Assembly: GCA_035235625.1 (NCBI GenBank)
Contig: CP141146.1
Coordinates: 12,518,501-12,582,500, forward strand
DNA length: 64,000 nucleotides
Source: Saururus chinensis
Taxonomy: Eukaryota; Streptophyta; Magnoliopsida; Piperales; Saururaceae
Direction of reading: 5' to 3'
In this document: positions 59,786 to 64,000 of the stretch, in pieces
Layout: the number at the start of each line of letters is the position of its first letter
Numbering within the stretch: the stretch's first letter is position 1
Program-made: the position numbers and the translations under genes
The notes under the pieces: model-generated
What the model was told of the DNA's origin: nothing
Seen by the model: the letters and a program-made list of their open reading frames with translations, nothing else
The model's database searches: none

Positions 59786-60137
59786 GGGTAGCTAATAGAC
59801 TTGAGTATTCTGCACAAACTCCCTGATCTGGAATTGCCAAGAGTGGGCCAAAACAATCCTGCTATGACTGGTTTTCCAGATTTATGCTCAAATTTTGCCA
59901 TAAGAAGCATAAAGGATGTATATATGTTGGAGTAATATTTGAGGATGAAAAGTTTGAATGTATATGGATGTTGGAGGGAAATAAATGGTAACAGAAAGCC
60001 AAGTGACATTCTTATGAGGGGGATTAAATGCACTATTGCCTGAGAAAACAACTTTGAATTGAGTTATCTCTATCTGTATTTTGATTGAGGGCAGGCAGAA
60101 GTTTGAAATAATGAACATCTATGGTCGGTCATATGGG

Positions 60138-60355
60138 AAGAGTTTTTCATATTCTACTCTGACAATGAGCCCAATGTAAGTAACACATATATGAGAACTC
60201 TTGATGTTTGAGATCGATGGCGCATATGCTAGAGCACATTAGCATTAGTACCATTGGTGGAAATGTGCACTAACATATGCACTATCGATCTCATAGACGA
60301 AGGACTCCCATATGCATTCCTTATGTTAGGTTCATTCTCAAAGTGAAATATTAAA
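60138..60355. mobile_element. Foldback MITE, complete copy
   Basis: Arms of about 95 bp pair from the outside: CATATTCTACTCTGACAATG with the reverse of CATTCTCAAAGTGAAATATT, then GAGATCGATGGCGCATATGC with GCATATGCACTATCGATCTC, around a short ACCATTGGTGG centre. The flanking duplication is not clear. It is the fullest member of the family that also includes 4733-4850 and 46958-47126. Confidence 0.7.
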
Positions 60356-61440
60356 ATTATTTTTGGTCATATGAGACTTATTCTTAAGGATAAATAATTT
60401 TAAAAAATATTATTTTGATAAATAATTACAATTATTGATGAGAGAGAAACTTATTTATTAAAGTGGTGTTTTGGTATGTCACAAGTGTTAGTTGCAAATG
60501 TTTTTTAAGAAATTTTGTGACTTATAAGAGTTAATATAAAGAAACCTGAATAAATTGATTTCTTCCTTAAGTGACAAAATCAGTGTCACTTAGATTTCAT
60601 TACTTAGAGTGAACTGATTTCTTTATTCTAACGAAGGTGCCAGTTGCCACGCTAGCGCTTGCGTGACATGTCATAATACTTTACCACTTTGGTAAAAGTT
60701 TATCTTTCCTCTTATATGGTAATTATTTATTTAAATAATTAAAATTTAATAATTTTCTCTACTTATAATTGTCTTTTTATAATAAATTTCTTTTTTATCT
60801 AGCTAATTATGTTAATTTGTAGAAGTCAAAGTCATTCTGATTGTTTAGGCAAAATTTTAATAGTGATTAAATTTTTTGTAACACCTATAAAATTTATTAA
60901 CAATTGTTTGAACAACTAGGACTGTTGTTAGTGCACTGGTGTGTCTGTGATTGCATTGATGAACCATGTGCAAGCCCATGACATGTCAGTGACATAGATG
61001 CAAAACTGTTAAGCTAAACATTGTGGGCAATTATATGGTTCTTGACGAATTTAGTTAGTTACACTCCTTTAAAGGGCATGATTCCCTTTGGAAAAGGAAT
61101 TTTTTGGGGCTGAATAACTAAGAAGAGCTTTGAGAGAGAGGAAGTCGAAGATTAAGGTGAATCGGAAGGAGTATTGCAAATAAAGGATTCCGAAAGAATT
61201 TGTGTGGGAGTTCATCAAAAGACAAATAGATTGAGGGAGAACTAGAGATGAACTTCTTATCGAGAGGTAGAATGAACCAAACTCCAATAGTATTTAGGAA
61301 TGTAGGAAAAAATGCAAGATATATGTATGTATTGATCTATCACAAGATCTATTATATTGTGAAATAATTACTATGCACTATATAGTGCCATTTTCATAAA
61401 TTATGTAAAAATATGACCTTAAATCATAAACACAGTTGTA
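60356..61440. other. Gene-free stretch
   Basis: AT-rich, no supportable gene. Confidence 0.4.
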
Positions 61441-61446
61441 CCCTCC

Positions 61447-61887
61447 TTGGGAGTGGATACCCACATCTACAGTAAGTCTCTAAATAAAAGGAGTGTTGTT
61501 AATAATGATAATTTATGTTCAAGGTTTTGTGTTAATCTAGGTTCCTTAATGTTAGTAATAACCCCATCAAGTGTTAAGAAGGCTTTTCAAGGAAATAGAT
61601 TGATGATTGTTAATTTGGTTCCAGTGAGGGAATTTATATATAATTATGCACCACACATTGACATCAACATCAACGAGTTGATGTGGTATCAATGGTCGAG
61701 GGAAGATAAGATGTTCCCAACATCGATGAGTGGGCAACACATCTTTGGGGAAAACACTTGGCATTGGCAAGCGGTCCAATGTGTTGATGACAATGTCGGT
61801 AAACAAGTTTTGCATAATATCTTCTCATTGTCAGTGGGGACTAATGTCACACCTCGCCACACCCCCCTTAACCTAAACCCAGTCTAA
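61447..61887 (+). CDS. Unrecognised 146-codon frame, doubtful
   Basis: No family recognised. The translation starts MGVDTHIYSKSL and includes a Trp-rich middle (MWYQWS). An upstream exon or a retroelement origin is possible, since the LTR-like sequence TGTCACACC at 61848 overlaps its end. I consider it more likely chance or decayed transposon than a host gene. Confidence 0.15.
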   Translation: MGVDTHIYSKSLNKRSVVNNDNLCSRFCVNLGSLMLVITPSSVKKAFQGNRLMIVNLVPVREFIYNYAPHIDININELMWYQWSREDKMFPTSMSGQHIFGENTWHWQAVQCVDDNVGKQVLHNIFSLSVGTNVTPRHTPLNLNPV

Positions 61888-63439
61888 GAAGATGGGTTGC
61901 AGCGGGATATAGCGGAAGACTAACCCGTCTTGGGTTCTCATTGAAGTACACAACATGTGCCCTTTGTGCAAAAGTAAATAACAAAAGGTAAAAGAGATTA
62001 ATTAACCATCTTAGTCCATTACAAAATCTATAATAAGCATAGTATCAAGCCCTAAGGCTGCAACCATCATAGGCTATACAAAGTACAAAATAAAGTCAAG
62101 TTTAAGATCATCATATCACATGACAATTCTAAAACAACCCAAGCATCTAGCCTCCTCTCATGGCGCATGCCCATCCTCAAGCTCAACATAAAAGACCATC
62201 CGAAGCACTTGCATCAAACAACATACAACCCTAAAACAAAACTACAAACAAAAAAGGGGTGAGCTTAGCTCAGTAAGGGTTTTAAAACGAAACATAAGCT
62301 CATGATGGCATCACATGCATTCTTCCCATAAAAGTCAATTTAAACATTCATCACATATCCATTCTCTACACATGTGTATCATAAGATAAATTACATTTTA
62401 TATACATATTTACACCACCTGTGCATCATAGCTTTATTCATAATTCATAATTCATAACACATACACACCTTGTGCAATCATTTAAGTTTCATAATTTATT
62501 CACATCTTGTGTGAAGCAAGTATAAACATTCACATTCACCCTGCATAATTAAGTGTATCAAACCATATTATATCCTACATGTTTAAGAGTAATCATTTTA
62601 TATGCATCATATGTAACATAAGCATCATTGTCCCTACACAAACTATATCAATGAGCATTATAATTCATACACATGCATAAACAATCCAGTAAATGTCTCA
62701 CAATAGAGAAAACAACCCTAATTATCTTGCCCAGAGCACAAGCTGACCTACTCACCTTGGAAATCCTAACAAGGAAGTCTCAATTCCTAGAAACGAAAAC
62801 TAGAGTTGTATGGATAAATCATTAACGAGGAAAGTACCCCTAGTAAGCTGGTGTACACGGACAAACTAACATGGATTCCCATGTCCAGAAAGACTCATCA
62901 ATTTAATTCATTATAACATTATGCTCTTCTCACATGGGGAGGAAACCTGTAATGACTTGGATTTTTAAAAGCCTTTTTAAAATGCATGAACAGTAAGTCA
63001 TGAATTTTTTTTCTTTCTTAAGTGCAAAACAAACTATTTGATTAAATATCCAGGTTATGATAACTGGGGTTTACAAATACTAATATCAAATCATATAATA
63101 TTATTACAGTCTTAATTACTGAGGTTCACAAATATAAACATCAAATCATATGATATTATTACATGTCTCAAAAATCCATAAAGAATAGCTCATCCATCTA
63201 AGTACAAATCTGTCATGAGTTTGAAAACAAATAAGTTGACTCTCATGCCAAAGATATACTTATTTAATTTATAGAAATGAGCAATTACATCCCATGCTCG
63301 CGTGACCTGGTCTTACTAGTCCTCTCTTGAAGAACCTGCAACCAACCAAGCCAAACAACCAAATAGCAATGGAACCTCTCCACCCTTGGGAGAAGAGTTT
63401 CCAAAAGAACAAAATGATTTATTAATATTTTTGGGGTCG
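61848..63439. other. Repeat-like region, no gene
   Basis: Begins with TGTCACACC, which could be an LTR start, followed by non-coding sequence rich in CATCA/ACAT words. No primer binding site or protein-coding domain is visible to the window end. Confidence 0.35.
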
Positions 63440-63690
63440 GGCCAACATCACCTAATGTTAGTTGCCTACGTACTCATCCAACAACATCTCCAATGTTACT
63501 CCAACATGATCGGATCTAAACGTAGTTCTGCCTAGAAACTACAATATCTCAAGAAGCATAACATTAAATATGCAATACTTTAAATATTTTTAATCAACCC
63601 ACATTTTATGTAAGTGCTTTAATAGTTTCATGTATTCTAATTAATAATCAATAGCAATCAATATCATTAATTATCTCACTACCCTTATTC
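63440..63690 (-). repeat. Dispersed repeat, minus copy
   Basis: Reverse complement of 39890-40125 with moderate divergence, including the TACGTAGGCAAC block (reversed at 63462-63473). Confidence 0.6.
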
Positions 63691-64000
63691 AATAATGAAT
63701 ACCCCTATCTAATCCGTTGGATAAACAGACACATCATATGTCAACTAGTATTGAAAAATGATTCTAACTACCCTTCATTGTTCTAATTCAACTCTAGGTT
63801 TAACATAATATAACTCACGATGAAGGTCAATACAGTACAATCATAGTGTAAGAAAATATGAACATAAAATAAATATGTGTTCAGCTAGAGATGACTCTCA
63901 AAGAAATCTCTAAATCCCCAACTCCAACATTGGAGTAGACTACTTAACAGCAACTTGACCTAAATCCTCAGGTTTTTTAATAGCCTGCTACAAATTTAGA
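63691..64000. other. Right edge, no gene seen
   Basis: AT-rich non-coding sequence continuing past the window. Confidence 0.35.

Overview
This window is plant nuclear DNA, most likely from a flowering plant. The evidence is spliced genes with GT-AG introns, a plant-type PLS-class PPR gene, a LONESOME HIGHWAY-type bHLH gene, Stowaway-like and hAT-like MITEs (the short foldback DNA transposons), long-LTR Gypsy debris and a DUF659-type hAT transposase. The sequence is AT-rich and sparsely genic. I cannot fix the species; the MITE style would suit a monocot, but that is only a guess.

Three genes look intact. (1) 15288-17975 (+) is an intronless 895-residue PLS/E-class pentatricopeptide repeat protein, probably for organellar RNA processing. 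(2) 29455-32985 (-) is a five-exon gene rebuilt here; it encodes an about 303-residue armadillo-like protein resembling the Cdc14/SIN-component family (not the Cdc14 phosphatase). (3) 54620-59785 (+) is a ten-exon gene rebuilt here; it encodes an about 798-residue LHW-like bHLH regulator. Its leader carries two overlapping upstream ORFs. One of its introns has a GC-AG boundary, and another is 78 nt, in frame and stop-free, inside the bHLH.

The remainder is mostly mobile-element material. 1-2682 is a long-LTR Gypsy LTR on the minus strand. 2683-7570 holds diverged duplications. 7571-15035 is a nested structure: a GGT-rich element with Tourist-like ends and a TAA duplication, split by a 6585-bp hAT element (8030-14614) with an 18-bp TIR and a perfect 8-bp target duplication, whose transposase is frameshifted. 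This nest ends about 250 bp upstream of the PPR start codon. 19720-27078 is a pile of LTR retrotransposon parts: a polypurine tract, a 3' LTR, a large foldback of LTR fragments, then a 4.3-kb LTR followed by a tRNA-Met-type primer binding site. 27090-28803 has decayed transposon coding scraps on the minus strand. 35200-39654 holds further LTR copies in both orientations. 39.9-53.2 kb is gene-poor and rich in MITEs, microsatellites and small tandem duplications. 60-64 kb holds a foldback MITE and more repeats.

The genes show no operon-like or pathway linkage. Their shared theme is transposon neighbourhood: two near-equal 173/174-bp hAT-type MITEs sit in introns of the Cdc14-like and LHW-like genes, and the PPR promoter abuts the nested hAT. 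I found no tRNA, rRNA, CRISPR or known microRNA precursor. Exon boundaries and element ends were read by eye.
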